A DNA stretch of 64,000 bases from Paractinoplanes ferrugineus (GTDB lineage Bacteria; Actinomycetota; Actinomycetes; Mycobacteriales; Micromonosporaceae). This document shows positions 43,252 through 51,323 of this stretch, in pieces (within the stretch, counting starts at the first letter, position 1; each line of letters opens with the position of its first letter). The translations under genes were made by a program, and so were the position numbers. The notes below the pieces were generated by a model. That model saw only the letters and a program-made list of their open reading frames with translations, had not been told where the DNA came from and did no database searches. Where the stretch lies: the NCBI RefSeq assembly GCF_016862195.1, contig NZ_BOMM01000016.1, positions 1 through 64,000 on the forward strand. Reading direction: 5' to 3'.

Positions 43252-44667
43252 ATGCGGGCGGACACCCCGGCCTACGACCTTGACATCCGGACCGACGAGA
43301 AGCGGATCCGCGCGGCCCTCGCCGACGCGGCCGGCACCCCGTTCTGGCTCGAGGATCCCGGTCGCCCCGCGCCGCAGCCCTGGTTCACCGGCAGCACCGA
43401 GACCGACCTGCTGGTGATCGGCGGCGGCTACTGCGGGCTCTGGACCGCGCTGCAGGCCAAGGAAACCCACCCGGAACGCGACGTCGTGCTGGTGGAGAGC
43501 GCCGAGATCGGCTGGGCGGCGAGCGGGCGCAACGGCGGTTTCGTCGAGGCGAGCCTCACCCACGGCCGGGAGAACGGGCGCCGCCACTTCGCCGGCGAAC
43601 TCGGGGTGCTCGACACGCTCGCCGAGGAGAATTTCCGCGACTTCCACGACACCCTCGTGCGGCACGGCATCGACGCCGAATATCAGCCCGGCGGCGGCCT
43701 GTCGGTGGCCACCGAGCCGCACCAGGTCGAGGCGCTGCGCGAGGCCGACGGCGTCTTCTACGATCGCGCCGAGCTGCGCGAACTCGTCCGTTCCCCGCTC
43801 TACCGGGCCGGCGTGCTCAAGAAGGACGGCATCGCGCTGGTGCACCCGGCCAAGCTGGCGTGGGGCTTGCGCGCGGCGTGCCTCGAACTCGGCGTACGGA
43901 TTTTCGAGCACACGCCGGTCAACGCGATCACGGACAGCGGCTCACACGTCCGGGCCCGCACCGACAACGGCATCATCCGGGCCCGCCGGGTCGCGCTCGC
44001 CACCAACGGCTTCCCCTCGCTGCTCAAGCGGAACCGACATTTCACCCTACCGGTGTACGACTACGTGCTGATGACCGAGCCGCTGACCCGTGCCCAGCGG
44101 GACGAGATCGGCTGGGACCGCCCGTTCGGCATCTCGGACACGTCGCGACAGTTCCACTACTACCGCATGACGGCGGACCACCGGATCCTGTGGGGCGGCT
44201 ACGACGCCGTCTATCACCGGGGCCGCGACATCCGCCCCGACTACGACCAGCGGCCGGAGACGTTCGCCCGGCTCGCCGACCACTTCCTGCGCACCTTCCC
44301 CCAACTGGGCGACATCCGGTTCACCCACAAGTGGGGCGGCATGATCGACATGTCGACGCAGCTGGCCGCCTTCCAGGGGATGGCGATGGGCGGCAAGGTC
44401 GCGTACGCCAGTGGTTTCACCGGCCTGGGCGTCGCCGCGACCCGGTTCGCCGGCTCGGTGATGCTCGACCTGCTGGCCGGCGCCGCCACGCCCCGCGCCC
44501 GGCTGCGGATGGCCACCCGGCGCCCGCTGCCGATCCCGCCGGAGCCGATCCTCTACCCGGCGGTGCAGGTGATCCGGCGCGCGATCGCCCGCTCCGACCG
44601 CAAGGGCGGCCGCGCCGGCCTGCTCCTGCGCACCGCCGACAAGCTCGGCTTCTCCTTCGACTCCTAG
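43252..44667 (+). CDS. FAD-dependent amine/amino-acid oxidoreductase (DAO family)
   Basis: A 471-residue flavoprotein of the DAO family. The FAD motif is LLVIGGGYCGLWTALQAK, followed by VLVESAEIGWAASGRNGGF, the second contact typical of gamma-glutamylputrescine oxidase and related amine oxidases. The C-terminal GFTGLGVAATRF is the usual FAD-contact segment. GGAGG lies 6 bases upstream of the ATG. It probably oxidises an amine or imino acid. Control by the divergent TetR protein is likely. Confidence 0.88.
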   Translation: MRADTPAYDLDIRTDEKRIRAALADAAGTPFWLEDPGRPAPQPWFTGSTETDLLVIGGGYCGLWTALQAKETHPERDVVLVESAEIGWAASGRNGGFVEASLTHGRENGRRHFAGELGVLDTLAEENFRDFHDTLVRHGIDAEYQPGGGLSVATEPHQVEALREADGVFYDRAELRELVRSPLYRAGVLKKDGIALVHPAKLAWGLRAACLELGVRIFEHTPVNAITDSGSHVRARTDNGIIRARRVALATNGFPSLLKRNRHFTLPVYDYVLMTEPLTRAQRDEIGWDRPFGISDTSRQFHYYRMTADHRILWGGYDAVYHRGRDIRPDYDQRPETFARLADHFLRTFPQLGDIRFTHKWGGMIDMSTQLAAFQGMAMGGKVAYASGFTGLGVAATRFAGSVMLDLLAGAATPRARLRMATRRPLPIPPEPILYPAVQVIRRAIARSDRKGGRAGLLLRTADKLGFSFDS

Positions 44668-44679
44668 CGCCGCCTTCCA

Positions 44680-44733
44680 CCCAGCCGCTTTTGCCGCCTC
44701 GCCGACCTTGTCGCCCCAGCCGCTTTTGCCGCC
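44680..44733. repeat. Pair of 19-bp direct repeats between convergent genes
   Basis: CCCAGCCGCTTTTGCCGCC occurs at 44680-44698 and again, identical, at 44715-44733 in the gap between the two convergent flavoprotein genes. Function unknown. Confidence 0.8.
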
Positions 44734-44754
44734 CGCCGCCGACCGGCCGCCGGG

Positions 44755-45822
44755 TCAGCGCCGGAACCGGCCGGCGAATCGGGCGGTGAACAGGTCAGCG
44801 CCCTTGCGCTCGTGCACCACCTCGGGCGCGAGCGGGGCGCCACCGAGCTGGCCGACCCCACCGCGCGTGCCGAGCGGCAGCAGAATCCGCCGCTCGGGCG
44901 CCGCGGTGTGCACGGCCTGCGGCCGGTCGCCGGCGAGCTGCGCCCGCACATTGGCCACCACCACCTCGGCCTGCGCCATCGCGTAGGACGCCATCCGCGG
45001 ATCGGGGAAGTCGATGATGTCGCCGATCGCGTAGACGTGGTCGTAGCCCCGGACGTTGAGGCGCTCGGTGACCGGGACCAGGGCCGAGCCGGTGAGCGGG
45101 GTCAGCCGCCCGTCGGCCAGGTAATCGGTGTTGACCCGGACCCCGAAGGCGCGGAACCAGAGGTCGGCGGTGATCTCGTCGTCCCGGTCGGTGGTGACGG
45201 TGAACGGGCCGGGCCCGGTCGGAGGCAACGTGCCCAGACCGCGTCCCAGCAGCAGGTCGACGCCGAGCTCGGTCAACCGGCGGCGCAGTTCGTCGCCCAC
45301 CTCCGGCAGGAAGCCGGGCAGCAGCCGATCGGACCGGTCGACGATGACCACGCGCTTGTCCGGCCAGACGTCCTTGATCTCCCCCGCGAGCTCCAGCCCG
45401 ACCGGGCCGGCCCCGAGGATCAGCACCCGGTCGCTGCCGGCCAGTTCCCGGTGGCTGGTGCGGAGATCGTCGAGTTGCTGGGCCACGCTCGTCGACGCGT
45501 CCAGCGGCTTGGCCGGAAAGGGATAGCCGGAACCGGTGGCCAGCACCAGGTAGTCGGCCTCGATCCGGCCGCCCGAGGCGAGCGTCACGCCTGCCGGATC
45601 GACCGAGACGGCCCGATCGCGAAGCACCCGCCCCCGGTGGAGCAGCGACGCGAACGGGAAGAACGCGTGGTGCGCCCACTCCGGCCGGGTGAGCGCCCGC
45701 AGCGAGGCGGCCGCGTTGACGAACGCTTCCCGGGGGTCGACGAGCACGACGTCCGTCTCGGCGTCCAACGCCTCGGCCACGAGCGTCCCGCCGTAGCCGC
45801 CGCCCACGATCACCACCGTCAT
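44755..45822 (-). CDS. NAD(P)/FAD-dependent oxidoreductase (NDH-2/AIF-like)
   Basis: A 355-residue pyridine-nucleotide-disulfide-type flavoprotein. The first FAD motif VVIVGGGYGGTLVAEAL is at the N-terminus, the NAD motif VLILGAGPVGLELAGEI is near residue 135, and the second FAD motif VYAIGDIIDFPD near 280. There is no redox-active CxxC, and the layout resembles type II NADH dehydrogenase or ferroptosis-suppressor/AIF-like proteins acting on quinones. AGGAAA precedes the ATG at 45822. It is divergent from a MarR gene and its promoter is covered by two MarR-type palindromes. Confidence 0.88.
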   Translation of the reverse strand: MTVVIVGGGYGGTLVAEALDAETDVVLVDPREAFVNAAASLRALTRPEWAHHAFFPFASLLHRGRVLRDRAVSVDPAGVTLASGGRIEADYLVLATGSGYPFPAKPLDASTSVAQQLDDLRTSHRELAGSDRVLILGAGPVGLELAGEIKDVWPDKRVVIVDRSDRLLPGFLPEVGDELRRRLTELGVDLLLGRGLGTLPPTGPGPFTVTTDRDDEITADLWFRAFGVRVNTDYLADGRLTPLTGSALVPVTERLNVRGYDHVYAIGDIIDFPDPRMASYAMAQAEVVVANVRAQLAGDRPQAVHTAAPERRILLPLGTRGGVGQLGGAPLAPEVVHERKGADLFTARFAGRFRR

Positions 45823-45840
45823 GGCTTTTCCTGTCCCTTG

Positions 45841-45858
45841 GAGTTGACGCGTCAACTC
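45841..45858. promoter_or_regulatory. MarR operator, copy 1
   Basis: A perfect 18-base palindrome GAGTTGACGCGTCAACTC. The minus-strand -10 (TAGAGT, plus 45855-45860) of the flavoprotein gene overlaps it, so binding should block that promoter. Confidence 0.8.
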
Positions 45859-45884
45859 TAGGAGCGGAAGAGTTGACGCGTCAA
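45855..45884 (-). promoter_or_regulatory. Promoter of the NDH-2/AIF-like gene
   Basis: On the minus strand TTGACG (plus 45879-45884) and TAGAGT (plus 45855-45860) are spaced by 18 bases. The -35 lies inside operator copy 2 and the -10 overlaps copy 1. Confidence 0.65.
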
Positions 45885-45887
45885 CTC
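45870..45887. promoter_or_regulatory. MarR operator, copy 2
   Basis: The identical 18-base palindrome GAGTTGACGCGTCAACTC, offset by 29 bases from copy 1. It ends 3 bases before the -10 of the marR gene. Confidence 0.8.
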
Positions 45888-45890
45888 CTA

Positions 45891-45902
45891 TAGGATGCCG
45901 CC
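45891..45902 (+). promoter_or_regulatory. Leaderless -10 of the marR gene
   Basis: TAGGAT (45891-45896) ends 6 bases before the ATG at 45903. Confidence 0.5.
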
Positions 45903-46358
45903 ATGTCCGAGCCGCGCACCCTCCAAGCCGAGCAGTGGGAGCTCTGGAACGACTGGATGCAGGCGCACCGCCTGCTCGTCCGGGAACTCGACCGGGACCT
46001 GCAGCGCGCCCACGGCATCTCGAAAGCGGAGTTCAGCGTGCTGGTGACGCTGCACCGGACGCCCGGCGGCCGGCTGCGGGTCGGGGAACTCGCCGAATCC
46101 CTCGACTGGGAGAAGAGCCGGGTCGCGCACCTGCTCACCCGCATGGAGAGCCGCGAGCTGGTGGCACGGACCGACAGCGGATCCAGCGGCCGCCGGATCG
46201 GGATCGAACTGACCGCCAAGGGCCGCGCCACCGTGGCGAGCGCCCTCCTCGACCACGCCGACAACATCCGCCGGCACTTCTTCGACCAGCTCACCCCCGA
46301 ACAGACCGAGGCCGTCGCGGCGTGGAGCCGGCAGACGGTGCGCACCTTGGCCCGGTAG
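45903..46358 (+). CDS. MarR-family transcriptional regulator
   Basis: A 151-residue MarR repressor. The dimerisation helices flank a winged helix with HGISKAEFSVLVTLH, then ELAESLDWEKSRVAHLLTRME as recognition helix, and a wing with RTDSGSSGRRIGIELT including the conserved D-x-R-like element. It is divergent from the NDH-2/AIF-like gene. The two identical palindromes between the genes strongly suggest control of both genes. A redox or quinone ligand is plausible but unproven. Confidence 0.92.
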   Translation: MSEPRTLQAEQWELWNDWMQAHRLLVRELDRDLQRAHGISKAEFSVLVTLHRTPGGRLRVGELAESLDWEKSRVAHLLTRMESRELVARTDSGSSGRRIGIELTAKGRATVASALLDHADNIRRHFFDQLTPEQTEAVAAWSRQTVRTLAR

Positions 46359-46397
46359 CCGCGCCGGGGCGCGGGTGCCGGGCTCGGCAGCCGGCTC

Positions 46398-46410
46398 TAA
46401 AGTAGTCCGG
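46398..46410 (+). promoter_or_regulatory. Leaderless -10 of the universal-stress-like gene
   Basis: TAAAGT (46398-46403) ends 7 bases before a GTG at 46411. This supports that start over the upstream GTG at 46375. Confidence 0.45.
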
Positions 46411-46878
46411 GTGAAGGTCGTCGCCTGGATCACCGAAGGCACCTGGCACTCCGTGGTGGACGCGGCCCGCGCCCTGCCCGACGCCGAGATCACCCTGCTG
46501 CACGTGATCGACGGCAACGCCGTCAACGCCGTCGCCGGATCACACGCCGGCCTGCTCGGCCGCGGCCGGCAGAAGACCAACGCCGCCGAACAGGCCCTCA
46601 CCGACGGCCAGACCGACCTGCTCGACGCGGCCCAGCAACGACTCGGGCGCGCCTCCCAGCGCGTCGCCCGCCAGGGCCGCATCGAACGGGAGGTCATCGC
46701 CGCCTGCGAGGACGCCGGCATGCTGATCCTCGCCCGCGACGGCGACCACACCCGGCTCGGCCCGCACAGCCTCGGCCACCACGCCCGCTTCGTCATCGAC
46801 CACGCGCCCTGCCGGGTGCTGCTGATCTGGCCGGACGAGCCACCGGACCTGTCGACGGTTCCCCCGCCACCCCTATGA
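46411..46878 (+). CDS. Universal stress protein-like (UspA fold) protein
   Basis: A 155-residue single-domain protein with the Usp layout: a first strand VKVVAWITEGTW, a second LPDAEITLLHVID, a helix with QGRIEREVIAAC and the fourth strand GMLILARDGD. The C-terminus resembles the usual ATP motif (LGPHSLGHHARFVIDHAPCRVLLI), where G-x2-G-x9-G is only partly kept, so nucleotide binding is uncertain. It ends 9 bases before the aminotransferase start. Role unknown, probably stress response. Confidence 0.75.
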   Translation: MKVVAWITEGTWHSVVDAARALPDAEITLLHVIDGNAVNAVAGSHAGLLGRGRQKTNAAEQALTDGQTDLLDAAQQRLGRASQRVARQGRIEREVIAACEDAGMLILARDGDHTRLGPHSLGHHARFVIDHAPCRVLLIWPDEPPDLSTVPPPPL

Positions 46879-46887
46879 TCCCTAGCG
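46874..46887 (+). promoter_or_regulatory. Putative -10 of the aminotransferase gene
   Basis: TATGAT (46874-46879) overlaps the stop codon of the upstream gene and ends 8 bases before the ATG at 46888. This is the closest match to the -10 consensus in the window. Confidence 0.45.
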
Positions 46888-47805
46888 ATGCTGCAGAAGT
46901 ACGACGAACGAAACGCCACCCTCCGCTACTGGGTCAACGGCGAGCTGCTCCACCGTGACCAGCCCGGCCTCTCCCCGTTCGACTCCGTCGTGCAGGGCGG
47001 CGACGCCGTCTGGGAGGGGCTGCGGCTCTACCGGGGCGCCGTCTTCGGCCTGCACGAACATCTGGCCCGGCTACGCCGGTCGGCGACGGCACTCAACTTC
47101 GCCCACATCCCCGCCGACGACGAGATCATCGAGGCGGTCACGGCCACCCTGCGGGCCAATCGGATGTACGACGGTGTGCACGTACGCCTGACCCTGACCC
47201 GAGGCGTGAAACTGACCAGTGGCATGGACCCGCGCCTGAACACCGCCGGATCCACCCTGATCGTCCTGGCCGAACACAAGCCCCCGGTCTACGACACCAC
47301 GGGCCTGCGCCTCGCCACCGCCGGCATCCGCCGCCCCGCCCCGGACGTGCTCGACCCCAAGATCCACCATGCCAACCTGCTCAACTCCATCCTCGCCAAG
47401 ATCGAGGCGAACGCCGCCGGCGCCGACGACGCCCTCATGCTCGACCAGCGCGGTTTCGTCGCCGAGACCAACGCCACCCACCTGTTCGCCGTACTCCACG
47501 GCACGCTGGCCACCCCGACAACGGCCGCCTGCCCCGAAGGCATCACCCGCGAGACAGTCCTCTCCCTGGCCGCCACCGCCGACATCCCCGCCGTGGTCCG
47601 CGACATCTCCTTGACCGAGATGTACAACGCCGACGAGGTCTTCTGCACCGGCACCATGGGCGAACTGGCCGCCGTCACGACCATCGACGGCCGCACGATC
47701 GGCGGCGGCTCCGTGGGCCCGTTGACAGCCCGCCTGGCCAAGCTCTATCAGAGCCACGCCGCAGCCAACGGCGTCCCCCTCAACCTGGACCGCCCCACCC
47801 CTTGA
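46888..47805 (+). CDS. Class IV aminotransferase (branched-chain/D-amino-acid aminotransferase-like)
   Basis: A 305-residue PLP enzyme of fold type IV. The PLP Lys lies in DPKIHHANLLN (K162), and the glutamate that contacts the pyridine nitrogen lies in GFVAETNATHLFAV (E197). The N-terminus YWVNGELLHRDQPGLSPFDS is typical of the branched-chain and D-alanine aminotransferase group. Substrate cannot be decided between branched-chain amino acids, D-amino acids and aminodeoxychorismate. It is convergent with a sulfotransferase-like gene, a pairing that also exists as a fusion in plants. Confidence 0.9.
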   Translation: MLQKYDERNATLRYWVNGELLHRDQPGLSPFDSVVQGGDAVWEGLRLYRGAVFGLHEHLARLRRSATALNFAHIPADDEIIEAVTATLRANRMYDGVHVRLTLTRGVKLTSGMDPRLNTAGSTLIVLAEHKPPVYDTTGLRLATAGIRRPAPDVLDPKIHHANLLNSILAKIEANAAGADDALMLDQRGFVAETNATHLFAVLHGTLATPTTAACPEGITRETVLSLAATADIPAVVRDISLTEMYNADEVFCTGTMGELAAVTTIDGRTIGGGSVGPLTARLAKLYQSHAAANGVPLNLDRPTP

Positions 47806-47887
47806 CCCCTTCCACCGCCACTCCCGCTCCCGCCGCCGCTCCGCTTCCGCTTGCCAAGATCCGCGCATCTTCCCTGGAAAAGGGGGG

Positions 47888-48607
47888 TCAGGGTGTGGTG
47901 GGGCGCAGGCGGTGGGCGGCCAGTTCGTCGTAGTAGGGCTGGGCGGCCTCGACCAACGGGCGCAACCGCTCGGGCACGAGCGCGGGTGCGGGGTGGTACG
48001 GGGCGAAGCCGGTGGAGGCCTCGACGGCGGAGTACCAGTGTGGCGCCCACACGCCGTCGGTGTCGCGGCGGCCCGGGGCCCAGGTCAGCATCGCGGGGGT
48101 GAAGGCGATGCCGAGGGCGTCGCAGAGGAGGGTCAAGGTGGTCCGGGGGGCGCGGAGCACGTCGGCGGCGTCGATGACCGGGCCGCCGTGGGTGCGGAAG
48201 ATCTCGGACTGCTGGGGGTAGCCGAGGTCTTCGAGGGTGGGTTCGCCGCGCACCCGGGCGTACGAGGCGACCACGTGGGCCGGGTCGCGGATCAGGAACG
48301 CGTGGGTCAGCCGGCTCAGCCAGTCGCGGCCGATCGTCGGCAGCAGGTGGTGGGTCATGTGTTTCTGGTAGTGGACTGCCGGGTGGCCGGGCAGCGGGCC
48401 GGTGAGCGCGGCGGCCACGTCCGGCCACCGCTGGGGCTGGCTCGCCAGGATCTGCGCCCGGCCGGGATGGTCGATGCCGGTGGTGGCCAGGTAGTGCGCG
48501 TAGAGCGGCTCGTCGACCACCAGTGTGTCGGGGCGGGCACCGAAGCTGCGCATCATCGCGGTGGAGATGTTGCGCGGGCCCGACCACATCGCGATCCGTG
48601 TCGTCAT
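47888..48607 (-). CDS. Sulfotransferase-like P-loop protein
   Basis: A 239-residue P-loop protein. The N-terminus RIAMWSGPRNISTAMMRSF matches the 5'-phosphosulfate-binding loop of PAPS sulfotransferases, and HAFLIRDPAHVVASYARV matches the 3'-phosphate-binding Arg-Asp-Pro segment. The ATG at 48607 was chosen because similarity begins there; the frame stays open into the next gene. It faces the aminotransferase gene tail to tail. The acceptor is unknown, and true sulfotransferase activity is unproven for this subgroup. Confidence 0.8.
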   Translation of the reverse strand: MTTRIAMWSGPRNISTAMMRSFGARPDTLVVDEPLYAHYLATTGIDHPGRAQILASQPQRWPDVAAALTGPLPGHPAVHYQKHMTHHLLPTIGRDWLSRLTHAFLIRDPAHVVASYARVRGEPTLEDLGYPQQSEIFRTHGGPVIDAADVLRAPRTTLTLLCDALGIAFTPAMLTWAPGRRDTDGVWAPHWYSAVEASTGFAPYHPAPALVPERLRPLVEAAQPYYDELAAHRLRPTTP

Positions 48608-48629
48608 TCCACCATGATCCGGCAGGGTG

Positions 48630-48664
48630 GAACGCCCGCGGCCGGACGGGGGCCGCGGGCGTTC
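48630..48664 (-). terminator. Strong hairpin after the glycosyltransferase operon
   Basis: A perfect 14-bp stem (48630-48643 with 48651-48664) and a 7-base loop, 14 bases downstream of the glycosyltransferase stop on the minus strand. Confidence 0.7.
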
Positions 48665-48678
48665 GGTCGCGGGGCAGG

Positions 48679-50190
48679 TCAGACCTGGAAGCCGCGGTGG
48701 CGGCGGAACATCTTGCGCATCATGAAGACGGTCTGGGCGATCGTGGCGATGTAGAGAATGGGCCAGCCGAGGGACAGGATGGCCGACTGCACCCCGATGC
48801 TCTGCTGGGTCCAGGCGAAGATGCCGGCCCCGATGATCGCGACGAGCACGACCAGCGGCATGACGTAGGCCGAGCCCTTGCCCTTCTCCGCGTTGGCCTG
48901 GGCGGCCCAGTTGTCCTTGTCGGACTGGGCGAGGAACTGGGTCCAGGCGGAGACGAAGTGCCCCATCCGGATCCACATGTACAGCTCCGCCGGGAGGGCC
49001 AGGGCCGCGTACAGGAGGTCGGACGCGCTCTTGTCTTTCATCGCCAGAGCCAGGCGCAGGTTGAGCAGCATCGCGATGACCGGCGGGATCAGCCAGATCG
49101 GGTTGAAGATGAACGCGTGGATCGACAGCGCCGCGACCAGCAGCAGGATGAAGCCGAGGCGCGAGGCGATGTTGAAGCACATCGCGATGTTCTCGTACCA
49201 CCGCAGCCGCAGGTTGGGGTGCATCGGCTGGCCCTTGTTGTCGCCGCGCTGGCCGGGCCAGAACAGGTCGATCGCGCCGAAGTTCCATTTGACCTGCTGG
49301 CCGTGCAGGGCGCGCAGGTTGGTCATCGGGCCGACGTAGGCGCGGGCGCTGGCGCTGATCTTGGTGCTGTAGCCGGCGTCCTTGATCTGCAGGGACAGCT
49401 TGCTGTCCTCGACCTCGCTGTCGCGCACCCACGGGGCCTGCTGGTGGTGCCGGATCATGACGGACTCGAGGGCGCGCATGTTGAACAAACTGCACTGCCC
49501 GCCGAGTACGGCCATGTTGCGCCCGCGCAGCAGGTTGTCCATGTTGAACGCGGCGAACTGGGCCCGCTGGCCGGCGATCAGGAAGCGCGCCATGGCGCCC
49601 TTGAAGCGGTTCTTGTCGATGCTGTAGATGGCGCTGAGTCCGCCGATGCGCGGGTCGTCGGTCATCTCGAGTTCGAGGCGTTCGACCGTGTCGCGGGCGA
49701 GCGTGGTGTCACCGTCGACGCCGAGGACGTAGTCGTAACCGCGGGACAGGAAGTAGCCGTAGTTGAGGGCGCCGACCTTCTTGTCGGGGTTCACTCCCAT
49801 GTCATGCACATGGACGACGGTGTGAAAGTCTTCGCCCTTGACGGTACGGGTGTGCCGGCCCTCGAAGGAACGCGCGATCTCGGGGGTGTCGTCGTCGGTG
49901 TTGTTGATGATGACGTGGATGACGTCGGGCAGTCGCGTCTGGGCGAGCAGGCTCTTGATGACGTCGGCGATCGTGTCCTGCTCGTTGTAGCAGGGGATGA
50001 TGCAGCTGATCGTGGCGTGCCGGGGGGTGTGGCTCGCGATCGCGAGCTCACCGGCCACCGCCTCGATGGATTCCAGCGGGGCCAGTTGCGGGGTGGCCGG
50101 CGGCAGGGCCAGCGGCCCGGCCTTGGAGCTGCGCGGCAGCAGGATCTGCCGGTCGGTCGCGCGGCGGAGACCCGGGCTGAGGTCGGTCAT
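48679..50190 (-). CDS. Processive-type membrane glycosyltransferase family 2 protein
   Basis: A 503-residue GT2 protein. An 80-residue N-terminal region precedes the catalytic domain starting at ATISCIIPCYNEQDTI. The nucleotide-sugar Asp lies in VLGVDGDTTLA (DxD), the base in VRDSEVEDSKLS, and the acceptor motif in HGQQVKWNFG, equivalent to Q-x-x-R-W of cellulose/hyaluronan-type synthases. Four or five membrane helices follow at the C-terminus, so it may make and extrude a surface polysaccharide. Start ATG 50190 shares its A with the upstream stop (TGATG); GTG 50193 is possible. No partner PilZ or cellulase gene is nearby. Confidence 0.88.
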   Translation of the reverse strand: MTDLSPGLRRATDRQILLPRSSKAGPLALPPATPQLAPLESIEAVAGELAIASHTPRHATISCIIPCYNEQDTIADVIKSLLAQTRLPDVIHVIINNTDDDTPEIARSFEGRHTRTVKGEDFHTVVHVHDMGVNPDKKVGALNYGYFLSRGYDYVLGVDGDTTLARDTVERLELEMTDDPRIGGLSAIYSIDKNRFKGAMARFLIAGQRAQFAAFNMDNLLRGRNMAVLGGQCSLFNMRALESVMIRHHQQAPWVRDSEVEDSKLSLQIKDAGYSTKISASARAYVGPMTNLRALHGQQVKWNFGAIDLFWPGQRGDNKGQPMHPNLRLRWYENIAMCFNIASRLGFILLLVAALSIHAFIFNPIWLIPPVIAMLLNLRLALAMKDKSASDLLYAALALPAELYMWIRMGHFVSAWTQFLAQSDKDNWAAQANAEKGKGSAYVMPLVVLVAIIGAGIFAWTQQSIGVQSAILSLGWPILYIATIAQTVFMMRKMFRRHRGFQV

Positions 50191-50813
50191 CACTTGGCAC
50201 CATTCGTGAGCAACGGCAGGGTCAGGGAGTCGAGAGCCGTGGAGCGGTAGTAGCTGTTCGAATTCGGCGCGGTCTCCACCAGGAGGTCGAACCGGATCGT
50301 GAGGGCCAGCTGCGTTGCTCCCGCCGTCGCTGCCGGGAGGGTCACCACCGTGTTGTACGGGTAGGGCGGGGTGACGTCGAACTTGCCGCTGTCGGTGCTG
50401 ACCACTGACCGTTTCGCACCGTCGTCCTGGATCACCTGGAAGGTGGTCACGGTGACCCGGTGGGTGCTGTCGGCGTCCTCGATGTGGGCGGCGACGTTTA
50501 TGGTCTTCACCGTTTCGGCGGTGTACAGCTTCGCGTTGTCGCCGGTCCAGTAGGTGACCTGGACCGTGAAGTTGCCTTGCTTGAGCCGGTGGACGACCGT
50601 GCCGGTGTCCAGCGGGCCGCTGGCGCGGGCCGGCAGCTTGGCCACGACCGAGTCGCCGGTCGCGTCGCGTGATGCGGTTGCAGAGGCTGAGGGCGAGGGG
50701 CTGCTACCGATCAACGGTTTGCTGCTGCTCGTGAGCTCTTTGAGGCTGCCGCAGCCGGAGAGGGTGCCGCACAGCATGGCGGCTGCCATGCCTACTGCCA
50801 CAGTTCTGCGCAT
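50190..50813 (-). CDS. Lipoprotein of unknown function
   Basis: A 207-residue protein with a lipoprotein signal (lipobox LSGCGS, Cys21), a Ser/Ala/Pro-rich spacer of about 30 residues and a beta-rich domain from about 70 to 205. It shows no family I recognise. It is translationally linked to the glycosyltransferase gene that follows and may act in the same extracellular process, for example polysaccharide handling. A TTGACA-containing promoter candidate lies about 100 bases upstream. Confidence 0.75.
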   Translation of the reverse strand: MRRTVAVGMAAAMLCGTLSGCGSLKELTSSSKPLIGSSPSPSASATASRDATGDSVVAKLPARASGPLDTGTVVHRLKQGNFTVQVTYWTGDNAKLYTAETVKTINVAAHIEDADSTHRVTVTTFQVIQDDGAKRSVVSTDSGKFDVTPPYPYNTVVTLPAATAGATQLALTIRFDLLVETAPNSNSYYRSTALDSLTLPLLTNGAK

Positions 50814-51277
50814 TGACGTCCCAGTTTCTCGGAGGGATTTAAGAGCCTAGCCACGCAAAGTTGCTGGCTTTCCCGACAAGAAACGATATTTCGTATTTGG
50901 GTAGTAAAAGGGGATGTCAAACCCTGAACCCGGCGAACTGGCATCACCGGGCAGGAAGCGAGTCGACGGCAGCCTCCATGGTCACGGCCGCCCCGGCGCA
51001 TCCCCCGGCCGGGCGGAGCACAGCGGCACCTCGGCCCACCAACTCCGGCCTTTCGCCACCCAACCGTCAAACAATTGATACGTGCGCAATCGACTATGTC
51101 GTTCTTCGGAATTGTCACCCTCGGCGGCCGCCCGCCGAGTTCGCCGTCCTCGCCTCCGGGCACGCCGCGGCGGCCCGGACGGCCGGCTTCGCGGAGGCCG
51201 CCTCGTCCGGCGGTGCGGGCGCTACGCGGCGGTCGCGGCCGTCGACTCATCGTCATCTCGCCATTAGACGATACGAA
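50814..51277. other. Divergent regulatory region without a gene
   Basis: No convincing gene is seen between the lipoprotein and the metal-transport operon. The left end is AT-richer and holds a likely minus-strand promoter; the middle is plain GC-rich sequence; the right end leads into the Zur-like box. Confidence 0.45.
50890..50920 (-). promoter_or_regulatory. Promoter candidate of the lipoprotein/glycosyltransferase operon
   Basis: On the minus strand TTGACA (plus 50915-50920) precedes TACGAA (plus 50890-50895) by 19 bases, in an AT-rich island. About 75 bases of leader would follow. The spacer is long. Confidence 0.35.
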
Positions 51278-51302
51278 ATGAAAACCATTACCGTTTTCTC
51301 AT
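51278..51302. promoter_or_regulatory. Zur-like operator upstream of the zinc/manganese ABC operon
   Basis: GAAAAC (51280-51285) and GTTTTC (51293-51298) form an inverted repeat around CATTACC, flanked by AT on the left and TCAT on the right. Actinobacterial Zur sites are AT-rich palindromes with GAAAA/TTTTC arms, so with the transporter just downstream this is a good candidate. Confidence 0.55.
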
Positions 51303-51323
51303 CCCGAGAAACGGAGTGGTTCT

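Noticed and set aside
47856..47871. AAGAT-N6-ATCTT dyad between aminotransferase and sulfotransferase genes as a terminator
   Set aside because: Only a 5-bp AT-containing stem with no T-run; too weak to call.
50840..50880. Possible cyclic-di-GMP riboswitch (ACGCAAAG-like string) upstream of the glycosyltransferase operon
   Set aside because: The string is on the wrong strand for the operon and the other conserved GEMM elements are absent.
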